The notes below the pieces were generated by a model. The model ran no database searches and was not told the DNA's origin. It saw nothing but the letters and a program-made list of their open reading frames with translations. From positions 1-7,677 of the forward strand of contig VERK01000102.1 of assembly GCA_018882725.1 (NCBI GenBank): a stretch of 7,677 bases of DNA, in the 5' to 3' direction. Shown here piece after piece: positions 1 to 5,700 of this stretch (position 1 is its first letter; every line of letters begins with the position of its first letter). Both the position numbers and the translations under genes were made by a program. Source of the DNA: Actinomycetota bacterium. GTDB taxonomy: Bacteria; Actinomycetota; Acidimicrobiia; Acidimicrobiales; Ilumatobacteraceae.

Positions 1-633
1 GTGCTCACCGGAGCGAACAACGAGTTCTGCAGCGGCGCCGACCTCAACACGGTGGGCAAGTCGAGTGGTCGCGAGCACTCGCACACCTACTACTCGATGC
101 GCGAAGTCACCTCGGTGATCCTCGCGTTGGCCCGGCTGCCCCAGCCGACCATCGCCAAGGTGCGTGGTGTGGCCGTGGGAGTGGGCGCCAACATGGCGCT
201 CGGCTGCGACCTGGTGGTGGCCTCCGACAACGCGCGCTTCTCGGAGATCTTCGCCAAGCGAGGACTCTCGCTCGACGGCGGCGGATCGTGGATCTTGCCG
301 CGACGCGTCGGTCTGCATCGCGCCAAGGAGTTGACCTTCTTCGCCGACATCATCTCGGCGGCCGAAGCCGATCGCATCGGCCTGGTCAATCGCGTCGTTC
401 CCGATGGCGAACTCGACGCGTTCGTGGCCGACTGGACGCAACGCTTGCTCGCCATGCCGCCCATCGCACTGGCGCAGTCGAAGCGCATGCTCAACAACGC
501 CATGAACGTGACGCTCGAAGAGGCCCTCGACGACGAAGGAACGGCGCAGACCGTGAACTTCGGAACCAAGGACACGCCCGAGGCCATCGCGGCGTTTCTC
601 GAGAAGCGCGCACCCGTCTTCAAGGGTCGCTGA
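1..633 (+). CDS. Enoyl-CoA hydratase/isomerase (crotonase) family protein, 5' end cut by window
   Basis: Crotonase-fold acyl-CoA enzyme. About 210 residues are visible; the family is usually near 260, and the sequence opens directly in the first oxyanion-hole segment (VLTGANNEFCSGADL, residues 1-15). The GTG at base 1 is therefore most likely an internal valine, with about 45-50 residues missing upstream. The second oxyanion-hole stretch is GVAVGVGANMALGCDLVVAS (56-75). The usual hydratase glutamates (Glu144 and Glu164 of rat mitochondrial hydratase) align with Asn64 and Phe84. Asp92 in LDGGGSW (91-97) sits where PaaG-type isomerases and 4-chlorobenzoyl-CoA dehalogenase carry their catalytic Asp. 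I infer an isomerase-like or other non-hydratase reaction on an acyl-CoA, probably in fatty-acid or aromatic catabolism. The exact substrate cannot be told. The C-terminal helix AFLEKRAPVFKG is typical of the family. The stop is 37 nt before the next gene, which has its own promoter-like sequence. Confidence 0.9.
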   Translation: MLTGANNEFCSGADLNTVGKSSGREHSHTYYSMREVTSVILALARLPQPTIAKVRGVAVGVGANMALGCDLVVASDNARFSEIFAKRGLSLDGGGSWILPRRVGLHRAKELTFFADIISAAEADRIGLVNRVVPDGELDAFVADWTQRLLAMPPIALAQSKRMLNNAMNVTLEEALDDEGTAQTVNFGTKDTPEAIAAFLEKRAPVFKGR

Positions 634-657
634 CACATTCGCGTCGTCGGTCCTCAC

Positions 658-663
658 TAGCGT
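658..663 (+). promoter_or_regulatory. Putative -10 element (TAGCGT) of a leaderless promoter
   Basis: TAGCGT matches the TANNNT pattern of actinobacterial -10 hexamers and is followed by exactly 7 nt and then ATG at 671. Transcription would start at or beside the start codon, giving a leaderless mRNA. The same hexamer and spacing occur before rpe on the other strand. No clear -35 is visible. The element overlaps an alternative in-frame GTG at 662, which argues against that codon as the start. Confidence 0.5.
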
Positions 664-670
664 GGGGTCG

Positions 671-1366
671 ATGGCTCGCCGCGCGATCGCTCTGGCTCTG
701 ATCGCCGCCGGTGGCATTGCGGCGTCGATGAGCCATGGTGCCGCGGCTTCGGTGCCACCCTCGGTGCCGGTCATCAACACCACGATTCCTTCCGATTGTC
801 CGATCCCGACGGCTCCCCGCGCAACCTTCGTCGGCTCGTTGGTGGCGGCCGATCGCCGCACCGCACGATTCGAGGTGCGCCAACTGCGCGGTGGGAACCT
901 CGAGGGTTTCACCGCGGACGGACTCGTCGACGTCGACTTCGGTGACGATGTTCGATTCCTCGAGATCGACGTCGAATACATCGTTGCCGCCGCGCTCGAC
1001 GACGAGACCAATCGCTTGTTCTCGAAAGTACGCGACCCCGAGCCGCTCTTCGGTGGCAATCAGGTGATCGGAATCGAAGAGCGCAACCTCGATTGCCCCG
1101 AACTCGAAGACGCGGTGCGTACCCTCACGCTCGACGGCCGCAGCGTGGAGAGCGGAGTCTTGGCGCCGCTGGCCGACGATTCACGCGGTTTGCTTCGCGC
1201 GGTGGCGCTGCCGTTCGCGTGGGTGTTCGGCGGACTGGTGGGTTTGGCGATCGTCGCCAACGGTGTTCGCGCGCTGGTGGGCCGGAGTCGGCGGCGTCAG
1301 GCCGCGCGGGCCGCTTCGGCACGGGCGCGCAAGTCGGCGACCGCGAAGTCGAGGCCCTCGGCGTAG
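671..1366 (+). CDS. Hypothetical exported, C-terminally membrane-anchored protein
   Basis: I do not recognise this 231-residue protein. The N-terminus looks like a signal peptide: MARR, a hydrophobic Ala/Leu/Ile core (5-20), and a possible AAA-S cleavage near residue 27. Next come a Pro/Ser/Thr-rich stretch (28-49) and a soluble domain of mixed charged and beta-like sequence (about 50-170) with many Asp and Glu. Cys43 and Cys142 are its only two cysteines and could form a disulfide outside the membrane. A hydrophobic segment at about 176-198 (LPFAWVFGGLVGLAIVANGV) is a good transmembrane helix. It is followed by a very basic Arg/Ala/Lys tail (204-231) suited to the cytoplasmic side. This predicts a single-pass anchored extracytoplasmic domain facing the cell envelope. 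ATG 671 is preferred over GTG 662 because the latter lies in the putative -10. The last 70 bp overlap rpe on the opposite strand, so tail and rpe C-terminus constrain each other's composition. Confidence 0.75.
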   Translation: MARRAIALALIAAGGIAASMSHGAAASVPPSVPVINTTIPSDCPIPTAPRATFVGSLVAADRRTARFEVRQLRGGNLEGFTADGLVDVDFGDDVRFLEIDVEYIVAAALDDETNRLFSKVRDPEPLFGGNQVIGIEERNLDCPELEDAVRTLTLDGRSVESGVLAPLADDSRGLLRAVALPFAWVFGGLVGLAIVANGVRALVGRSRRRQAARAASARARKSATAKSRPSA

Positions 1367-1983
1367 CGGAACAGCGCCGTGCCGGCGATGAGAACGTTGG
1401 CGCCTGCGTTCACGGCTCCGGCGATCGTGTTGGGCCCGATGCCGCCGTCGACTTCGATGTTCACGCGATCCTGCAAACCACGCGCCGCCAGCAGTTCGCG
1501 TAGCTCGCGGATCTTGGGTTCCATCGACGAGATGTACGACTGGCCGCCGAAACCCGGGTTCACCGTCATCACGAGCACCATGTCGACCAAGTCGAGAACG
1601 TTGGCGACGGCGCTGATGGGCGTGTGCGGGTTGAGGGCAACGGCAGCGGTGGCACCGAGCGAGGCGATATTGCCGAGCGTGCGGTGCAGATGGGTGCAGG
1701 CCTCGACGTGCACGATGAGTCGACTGCAGCCGGCCTCGACGTAGCGCGCCGCGAGCACATCGGGCGTGAGTGTCATCAGGTGCGCTTCGAACGGCTTCGT
1801 GGTGTGCTTGCGAGCGGCCGCGATCACGTCGGGTCCGAACGTGAGGTTGGGCACGAATTGGCCGTCCATGACGTCCCACTGGAAGTGATCGACGCCGGCC
1901 GCGTCGAGGGCTTCGATCTCGGCTCCCAGGCGGGCGAAATCGCACGGAAGCACCGAGGGGACGATCTGGATCGGAAGCGCCAC
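1297..1983 (-). CDS. rpe: Ribulose-phosphate 3-epimerase
   Basis: Interconverts D-ribulose 5-phosphate and D-xylulose 5-phosphate in the cytoplasmic pentose-phosphate pathway (and in the Calvin cycle where present). The 228-residue length is normal for this TIM-barrel enzyme. Visible hallmarks are IVPSVLPCDFARLG at the N-terminus (Ser10), DVMDGQFVPNLTFGP (37-51, with catalytic Asp37 and Met39), AHLM (His68), MTVNPGFGGQSY (139-150), EVDGGI with catalytic Asp179, and a phosphate-binding region near AGTALF. One oddity is that the metal-ligand His of the canonical HxDVMD motif (His35 in human RPE) is Gln35 here. GTG 1983 is chosen because it lies 7 nt after a TAGCGT -10 motif and gives the usual short N-terminus. 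GTG 2010 would add nine residues and lies upstream of that -10. It is divergent from the RNA methyltransferase and convergent, with a 70 bp overlap, with the hypothetical exported protein. Confidence 0.96.
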   Translation of the reverse strand: MALPIQIVPSVLPCDFARLGAEIEALDAAGVDHFQWDVMDGQFVPNLTFGPDVIAAARKHTTKPFEAHLMTLTPDVLAARYVEAGCSRLIVHVEACTHLHRTLGNIASLGATAAVALNPHTPISAVANVLDLVDMVLVMTVNPGFGGQSYISSMEPKIRELRELLAARGLQDRVNIEVDGGIGPNTIAGAVNAGANVLIAGTALFRYAEGLDFAVADLRARAEAARAA

Positions 1984-1990
1984 GCCGTGA

Positions 1991-1996
1991 ACGCTA
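1991..1996 (-). promoter_or_regulatory. Putative -10 element (TAGCGT) for rpe, leaderless
   Basis: Read on the minus strand, TAGCGT is followed by 7 nt and the GTG start at 1983. This is the same arrangement as at 658-671 on the plus strand. It decides the rpe start and implies a leaderless transcript. No convincing -35 box is visible upstream. Confidence 0.5.
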
Positions 1997-2030
1997 CCCG
2001 TCAGAGTCACGGCCCGAGTGAGTGCGCCCG

Positions 2031-2036
2031 TAGTCT
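2031..2036 (+). promoter_or_regulatory. Putative -10 element (TAGTCT) for the methyltransferase-psuG operon
   Basis: TAGTCT fits TANNNT and lies 9 nt before ATG 2046, so the transcript would be leaderless or have only a few leader bases. There is no Shine-Dalgarno sequence in the short gap, consistent with that. It lies 34 nt from the divergent rpe -10, so the two promoters share the same short upstream DNA. Confidence 0.45.
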
Positions 2037-2045
2037 CGGCTCGTC

Positions 2046-3233
2046 ATGACCGAACCCGTGGTGCGCATCGAAAAGGTCGTTGCCGAGGGCGACGGTCTGG
2101 GTCGACTGCCCGACGGACGCGTGGTCTTCGTCGAAGGTGGACTGCCCGGAGAGGTCGTGTCGATCCGCATCGTGAAGCAGTCACGCGACTACGCACGGGC
2201 CGTGATGGTGGACGTGCTCGAAGCCAACCCCGACCGTGTCGATCCGCCCTGCCCGTACGTGAGTCGTGGGTGCGGCGGCTGCGACCTTCAACACGCGTCC
2301 ATCGAGTTGCAGCGCCGCATCAAGGTCGACGTCGTGCGCGAGTCACTCGTCCGCATCGGGCGTCTCACCGACCCCGACGTCGTTCTCGGCCCGGTACACA
2401 ATCAGCCGTTCGGGTATCGCACGACCATCCGCGTGGCTCGTGGCGAGGACGGTCGGGTTGGGTTCCGGCGTCGCTCGTCGCACGACGTCGTGCCGGTGAC
2501 CGCTTGCCTGGTGGCTCATCCCACCCTCAACACCGCTTTCGAGACGGTTCGTGTCGGTCCGCACGTCGACGACATCGCGATCAGAGTGTCGAGTGTCGAC
2601 GATGCCATCACCTGGTGGGCTGAACCCGATGCCCACGACGTGTCGGGGTTGTCCGATCGCGGTGGGCCCGATGCTCGTCTCGTCGAGCGGGTACTCGATC
2701 GCGACTTCGTGGTGTCGGCCGGATCGTTCTTCCAGTCGTCACCGCTCGCGGCCGAAGCGCTGGTCGATTCGGTGCGACGCTCGCTGGGTGATCCGAGCAC
2801 GTGGCCCGACGGCGACGTGGTGGACGCGTACTCGGGCATCGGCCTCTTCGCGGCTCTGGCGGTTCCGGCCGATCGTCACGTGGTGGCCATCGAGAGCAAT
2901 CCGTGGGCGTGCACCGACGCTCGGGAGAACCTGTCGGATCGCGCGGCCACGATCGTCGAGTCGCGTGTCGACGACTGGTCACCCCACGACTGTGCGATGG
3001 TGATCGCCGATCCGGCCCGCGATGGCCTGCGCGCATCGGGTGTGGAGGTTCTCGCCAACACCAATGCGGCGGTGATCGTTCTGGTGTCGTGCGACCCCGC
3101 ATCGTTGGGTCGTGATGCGCGTCTGCTCGACGCCGCCGGCTACGACCTCGATCGGTGTGAAGTTCTCGACTTGTTCCCCCAAACGCATCATGTGGAAGCC
3201 GTGAGTCGATTCGTGCGGCGTGAGAGGCTGTGA
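2046..3233 (+). CDS. TRAM-domain class I SAM-dependent RNA (uracil-5-)methyltransferase (TrmA/RlmD/RlmC family)
   Basis: Methylates C5 of a uridine in RNA (23S rRNA or tRNA) using S-adenosylmethionine. The 395 residues show the family's order: an N-terminal TRAM RNA-binding domain (about 1-58); a [4Fe-4S] cluster set C69-x6-C76-x2-C79 plus Cys154; FFQ with Gln230; SAM motif I VVDAYSGIGLFAA (258-270); the acidic end of the next strand, IESN (282-285); DPARDGL (322-328); the catalytic-cysteine motif SCDPASLGRD with Cys349; and the closing FPQTHHVE (377-384). All key residues of RlmD-type enzymes are present, so it should be active. Which RNA and position it modifies (rRNA U1939/U747-like or tRNA U54) cannot be read from sequence, so no symbol is given. 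ATG 2046 follows a promoter-like TAGTCT and starts directly before the TRAM domain. It forms an operon with psuG, whose start is 3 nt after this stop. Confidence 0.95.
   Translation: MTEPVVRIEKVVAEGDGLGRLPDGRVVFVEGGLPGEVVSIRIVKQSRDYARAVMVDVLEANPDRVDPPCPYVSRGCGGCDLQHASIELQRRIKVDVVRESLVRIGRLTDPDVVLGPVHNQPFGYRTTIRVARGEDGRVGFRRRSSHDVVPVTACLVAHPTLNTAFETVRVGPHVDDIAIRVSSVDDAITWWAEPDAHDVSGLSDRGGPDARLVERVLDRDFVVSAGSFFQSSPLAAEALVDSVRRSLGDPSTWPDGDVVDAYSGIGLFAALAVPADRHVVAIESNPWACTDARENLSDRAATIVESRVDDWSPHDCAMVIADPARDGLRASGVEVLANTNAAVIVLVSCDPASLGRDARLLDAAGYDLDRCEVLDLFPQTHHVEAVSRFVRRERL
3222..3227 (+). promoter_or_regulatory. Shine-Dalgarno sequence for psuG
   Basis: GAGAGG inside the last codons of the methyltransferase gene lies 9 nt before ATG 3237. 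It supports that start and coupled translation from a shared mRNA. Confidence 0.5.
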
Positions 3234-3236
3234 GCG

Positions 3237-4142
3237 ATGCATTTCGAAACCACCGCTGAAGTCGCCGCCGCGTTGTCGTCGGGTCGTCCCGTGGTCGCGC
3301 TCGAGTCGACGATCTTCTCGCACTTGGGTCTGCCGTCACCGGCCAATCGCGAAGCACTCGAACGTTGCACCGGGGTGATCCGCGAAGCGGGTGCGACGCC
3401 AGCCATCACCGCGGTGATCGACGGTGTGGTGCGTTTGGGATTGCACGCCGACGAACACGAGCGCATCTTGGGCCCGGCGCAGAAGATGGCCGAACGCGAC
3501 ATCGGCGTGGCCATCGCGCAGCGCTGGCCGGTGGGTGCCACCACCGTGTCGGCTTCCGTGGCGATCGCGGCGGCCGGTGGCGTCTCGGTGTTCGCTACAG
3601 GTGGCATCGGTGGGGTTCATCGTGGTTCCGAGATCACGGGTGATGTGTCGGCCGACCTCGATGCCATCGCGAGTCATCCGGTCATCACGGTGTGTGCGGG
3701 TGCGAAGGCGTTTCTCGATCTGCCACGCACGTTGGAGTATCTCGAGACACGCGGTGTGGCGGTCCTCGGCTGGCAGCACGACTGGTTCCCGGCGTTCTAC
3801 ACCCGGTCGTCGGGTCTTCGCGTTCCGCATCGGGTGGAGTCCGGACCCGACGTGGCCGCCGTGTTCGATGGTCGCACACGGCTGTCGATGGGTGTTCTCG
3901 TGACCGCTCCGATCCCCGAATCCGATCAACTCGATCAGGCGTTCATGGACGATGTGGTCGCGCGCGCCGTGAACGACTGCGACGAAGCCGGTGTCTCGGG
4001 TCCCGGGGTCACGCCTTTCGTGTTGGCTCGCATCGCCGAGGCCACCGCCGGGCGCAGTGTGCCAGCCAATCTCGCGCTGGCCGAGAACAACGCCCGGGTG
4101 GCGGCTCAGATCGCTCGCGCAGTCGCGGCTACAAGCGCCTGA
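3237..4142 (+). CDS. psuG: Pseudouridine-5'-phosphate glycosidase
   Basis: Cleaves the C-C glycosidic bond of pseudouridine 5'-phosphate to uracil and ribose 5-phosphate (reversible), in salvage of pseudouridine from RNA breakdown. The 301-residue protein matches the family along its length: ALESTIFSHLGLPSPAN (21-37, Glu23), AQKMAERD (81-88, Lys83), FATGGIGGVHRG (119-130), DVSADL (136-141, Asp140), CAGAKAFLDLPRTLEYLET (153-171, Lys157), FPAFYTRSSG, and the C-terminal VTPFVLARIAE...NNARVAAQIA. Glu23, Lys83, Asp140 and Lys157 correspond by alignment from memory to E. coli Glu31, Lys93, Asp149 and Lys166, the last being the Schiff-base lysine. The active site looks intact. The usual partner, pseudouridine kinase (psuK), is not adjacent; the upstream gene is instead an RNA methyltransferase, and psuG lies 3 nt after it in the same operon. 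Its final 14 bp overlap the convergent oxidoreductase gene. Confidence 0.96.
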   Translation: MHFETTAEVAAALSSGRPVVALESTIFSHLGLPSPANREALERCTGVIREAGATPAITAVIDGVVRLGLHADEHERILGPAQKMAERDIGVAIAQRWPVGATTVSASVAIAAAGGVSVFATGGIGGVHRGSEITGDVSADLDAIASHPVITVCAGAKAFLDLPRTLEYLETRGVAVLGWQHDWFPAFYTRSSGLRVPHRVESGPDVAAVFDGRTRLSMGVLVTAPIPESDQLDQAFMDDVVARAVNDCDEAGVSGPGVTPFVLARIAEATAGRSVPANLALAENNARVAAQIARAVAATSA

Positions 4143-4719
4143 GGCAGCGGTTGATTCGTCGGAAGAATCGCGTTGTTGCTCGCGGGTTGTCGCGATCGAG
4201 TCCCCACCGGGCGATCCAGGTGGTGCGACACAGCGGATGGCACAACACGCGTAGTCCGCGATTGGCGAGCCGCTTGCCGGGCATGCCTTGAACGGCGTTC
4301 ACGTACCACGGCGATCCGTGTGTGGTGATCGTGACCAAGCGACGGATGTTGCGCAGTCGCGGGCGCAGCCGGGTGGCACCCTCCGGGAAGTCCCACGCGA
4401 CCCCGTGGGCCCACACGCGATCGAACCAACCCTTCAGAATCGCCGGTTGCTGACCCCACCACGTGGGGTGAACCAAGACCAGCGCCTCGCACCACACGAG
4501 ATCGGCGAAGTGCGATGCAAGGTGTGGTTTGGTGTCAGGTGCATCGAAGTGCGCCTGCTTCTCGGCTCGACTGAGCCGCGAGTCGAAACCTTCGGCGTAC
4601 AGATCACGTACCCGAAAGTCGTGATGCCCGGTCTCGAGTGCGGTCGTGACGCGGCGCAGAACCTCGCGGTTGAGCGATTCCGTACCGGGGTGAGCGAACA
4701 CCACGAGAACGCGAGTCAC
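4129..4719 (-). CDS. Flavodoxin-fold NAD(P)H dehydrogenase (quinone)-like oxidoreductase, copy 2
   Basis: Member of the Flavodoxin_2 / NQO1-MdaB-KefF group: cytoplasmic FMN or FAD enzymes that transfer two electrons from NAD(P)H to quinones or similar acceptors. Visible in 196 residues: beta1 plus the flavin phosphate loop VLVVFAHPGTESLN (4-17), DLYAEGF (39-45), and the family hallmark LVLVHPTWWGQQPAILKGWFDRVWAHGVAW (80-109), quoted here only by its key residues Pro85, Trp87-Trp88, Pro92, Lys96 and Phe99-Asp100. THGSPWYV follows (133-140). The C-terminus is rich in Arg and Cys (Cys160, 164, 192) and diverges from copy 1. The GTG at 4719 is chosen because it lies 7 nt after the upstream gene's stop, with GAGG overlapping that stop as ribosome site. 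The longer in-frame ATG at 4761 lies inside the neighbour. It is probably a tandem duplicate co-transcribed with copy 1. The physiological acceptor is unknown. Confidence 0.9.
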   Translation of the reverse strand: MTRVLVVFAHPGTESLNREVLRRVTTALETGHHDFRVRDLYAEGFDSRLSRAEKQAHFDAPDTKPHLASHFADLVWCEALVLVHPTWWGQQPAILKGWFDRVWAHGVAWDFPEGATRLRPRLRNIRRLVTITTHGSPWYVNAVQGMPGKRLANRGLRVLCHPLCRTTWIARWGLDRDNPRATTRFFRRINRCLRRL

Positions 4720-4726
4720 GACGACC

Positions 4727-5320
4727 TCATCGGATCGCCGCCATCGACGATTCGACCCCACTCAAGAAGTCGCGACGCCGCTCCGGGGTCTGGCCGTCGA
4801 GCGCGTAGAGCGCGTGCCACGAGACCTTTGTGCGGCGTCCGCAGGCGACGCGCAACGTGCGCGCAATGGTGCGCCGACCGTTGTCGTTGATGGCCTTGAT
4901 GTACCACCACGGCGATCCGGAGGTGGTCACGCCCACCACGTGGCGAACGTGAGTGAGACCCGGTCGTACCCGTTGCGTGCGCGGATCGAGAGTGAACGCC
5001 GTACCCATCACGAGCGTGCGTTCGAACCAGGCCTTCAGGATGGCGGGCACGCTGCTCCACCACGTGGGGTACACGAACACGAGAATCTCGGCCTGTTTCA
5101 CGAGTCGAGCGTGCTCGGCCACCATCGGGTCGACGATCGGCTGGTCGGATGTGTAGGCCGTCCATTCGGCGGGGGAGAGCGCCCCGGCGTAGTCGAGGGC
5201 GTACAGGTCGAGGAACGACACCTGATGACCAGCTGACGACAGTCCGCGAACGACGGCATCGGCCAGAGACCGGTTGTACGACTCGGGGTCGGGGTGTGCG
5301 AAGACGACCAGGGCGTTCAT
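4727..5320 (-). CDS. Flavodoxin-fold NAD(P)H dehydrogenase (quinone)-like oxidoreductase, copy 1
   Basis: A paralogue of the following gene, 197 residues long. It shows the flavin phosphate loop LVVFAHPDPESYN (4-16), DLYALDYAGALSPAEW (38-53), and the hallmark YPTWW...PAILKAWFERTLVMGTAF (84-109) that places flavin and nicotinamide. TTSGSPWWYIKAIND follows (132-146), in the position where NQO-type enzymes contact the isoalloxazine ring. The expected role is two-electron reduction of quinones or other electrophiles, possibly in redox stress defence; this is known of the family, not proven here. The ATG at 5320 begins immediately before beta1. The in-frame ATG at 5356 would start inside tRNA-Lys and is rejected. 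No promoter-like -10 is seen in the 28 nt between the tRNA-Lys CCA end and this start, and no Shine-Dalgarno is obvious, so it may be read from the tRNA transcript. Confidence 0.92.
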   Translation of the reverse strand: MNALVVFAHPDPESYNRSLADAVVRGLSSAGHQVSFLDLYALDYAGALSPAEWTAYTSDQPIVDPMVAEHARLVKQAEILVFVYPTWWSSVPAILKAWFERTLVMGTAFTLDPRTQRVRPGLTHVRHVVGVTTSGSPWWYIKAINDNGRRTIARTLRVACGRRTKVSWHALYALDGQTPERRRDFLSGVESSMAAIR

Positions 5321-5348
5321 GAGGCGGACCGCGAGACCGCGCGGATCA

Positions 5349-5423
5349 TGGTGCACCCCCAGGGATTCGAACCCTGAACCAATGGATTAAGAGTCCACTG
5401 CTCTGCCGTTGAGCTAGAGGTGC
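5349..5423 (-). tRNA. tRNA-Lys (anticodon CUU)
   Basis: Folded by eye on the minus strand, all arms close. Acceptor GCACCUC pairs with GGGGUGC (one U-G), D stem GCUC/GAGC, anticodon stem GUGGA/UCCAU (one G-U), loop CUCUUAA with anticodon CUU reading AAG, a 5-nt variable loop, and T stem CAGGG/CCCUG with loop UUCGAAU. Discriminator A is at 5352 and CCA is encoded at 5349-5351. The gene is 72 nt without CCA. It lies 30 nt downstream of tRNA-His on the same strand, so the two are likely one transcript. A small GC-rich hairpin (5329-5344) follows before the oxidoreductase gene. Confidence 0.97.
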
Positions 5424-5453
5424 CTGACGCAAAGTACGAGTGTAGGCGCCGAC

Positions 5454-5530
5454 TGGGGTGAACGAGGGGAATCGAACCCCCGGCCTTCAGGGCCACAACC
5501 TGACGCTCTAACCGACTGAGCTACGTCCAC
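5454..5530 (-). tRNA. tRNA-His (anticodon GUG)
   Basis: Minus-strand cloverleaf: acceptor GUGGACG with CGUUCAC (one G-U), D stem GCUC/GAGC, anticodon stem UCAGG/CCUGA, loop UUGUGGC with anticodon GUG, variable loop AGGCC, and T stem GGGGG/CCCCU with loop UUCGAUU. The base before position 1 (5531) is G on the minus strand and can pair with discriminator C73 (5457). That is the extra G-1:C73 pair that marks histidine tRNAs. CCA is encoded at 5454-5456. Confidence 0.97.
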
Positions 5531-5552
5531 CATGAACCCGCAAAGTCTGCCA

Positions 5553-5582
5553 GCAATACCTGCGAATCCCACGATCTCCCAA
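5553..5582 (-). promoter_or_regulatory. Possible promoter of the tRNA-His/tRNA-Lys transcript
   Basis: On the minus strand TTGGGA (5577-5582) is separated by 18 nt from TATTGC (5553-5558), about 22 nt upstream of the mature tRNA-His 5' end. Both boxes are imperfect. The position is right for a short tRNA leader, but the match is weak. The rest of the stretch between tRNA-His and the aminotransferase gene shows nothing clear on this strand. Confidence 0.25.
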
Positions 5583-5666
5583 CGACATCTGTCCGGAAAT
5601 CCTCGGGTTTTGCTGGGGCGACGTGAAGTCGTCGATTCATCGAGAGCGGCCTTCGGGTTGCCTTGC

Positions 5667-5691
5667 TAGGGTGACGAGAACTCTGAAGGAG
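5667..5691 (+). promoter_or_regulatory. -10 element (TAGGGT) and Shine-Dalgarno of the aminotransferase operon
   Basis: TAGGGT (5667-5672) fits TANNNT, and a strong AAGGAG (5686-5691) lies 9 nt before GTG 5701. Unlike the rpe and methyltransferase genes, this transcript would carry a leader of about 20 nt with a classical ribosome site. The pair decides the start: ATG 5623 lies upstream of both signals and so would not be on this mRNA. No convincing -35 was found at the expected distance. Confidence 0.6.
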
Positions 5692-5700
5692 TTGATATCC

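Noticed and set aside
1181..1945. 254-codon minus-strand frame over rpe
   Set aside because: It is an out-of-frame shadow of rpe with an Arg/His/Pro-rich composition and no motif.
1984..2010. GTG 2010 as the rpe start
   Set aside because: It lies upstream of the TAGCGT -10 that is spaced correctly for GTG 1983, and the added nine residues are not typical of Rpe.
2608..3357. 249-codon minus-strand frame over the methyltransferase gene
   Set aside because: It is antisense to a protein with all catalytic motifs intact. Its composition is the typical Arg/Pro/Thr-rich shadow pattern.
5329..5344. GC-rich hairpin after tRNA-Lys as an intrinsic terminator
   Set aside because: The stem is only 5 bp and no T-run follows on the minus strand, so it is not supported as a terminator.
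5321..5356. ATG 5356 as start of oxidoreductase copy 1
   Set aside because: It would begin inside the tRNA-Lys acceptor stem. The conserved first beta strand begins right after ATG 5320.
5623..5700. Upstream ATG start adding 26 residues to the aminotransferase
   Set aside because: The TAGGGT -10 and the AAGGAG ribosome site lie after this ATG and point to GTG 5701. The extra residues have no family counterpart.
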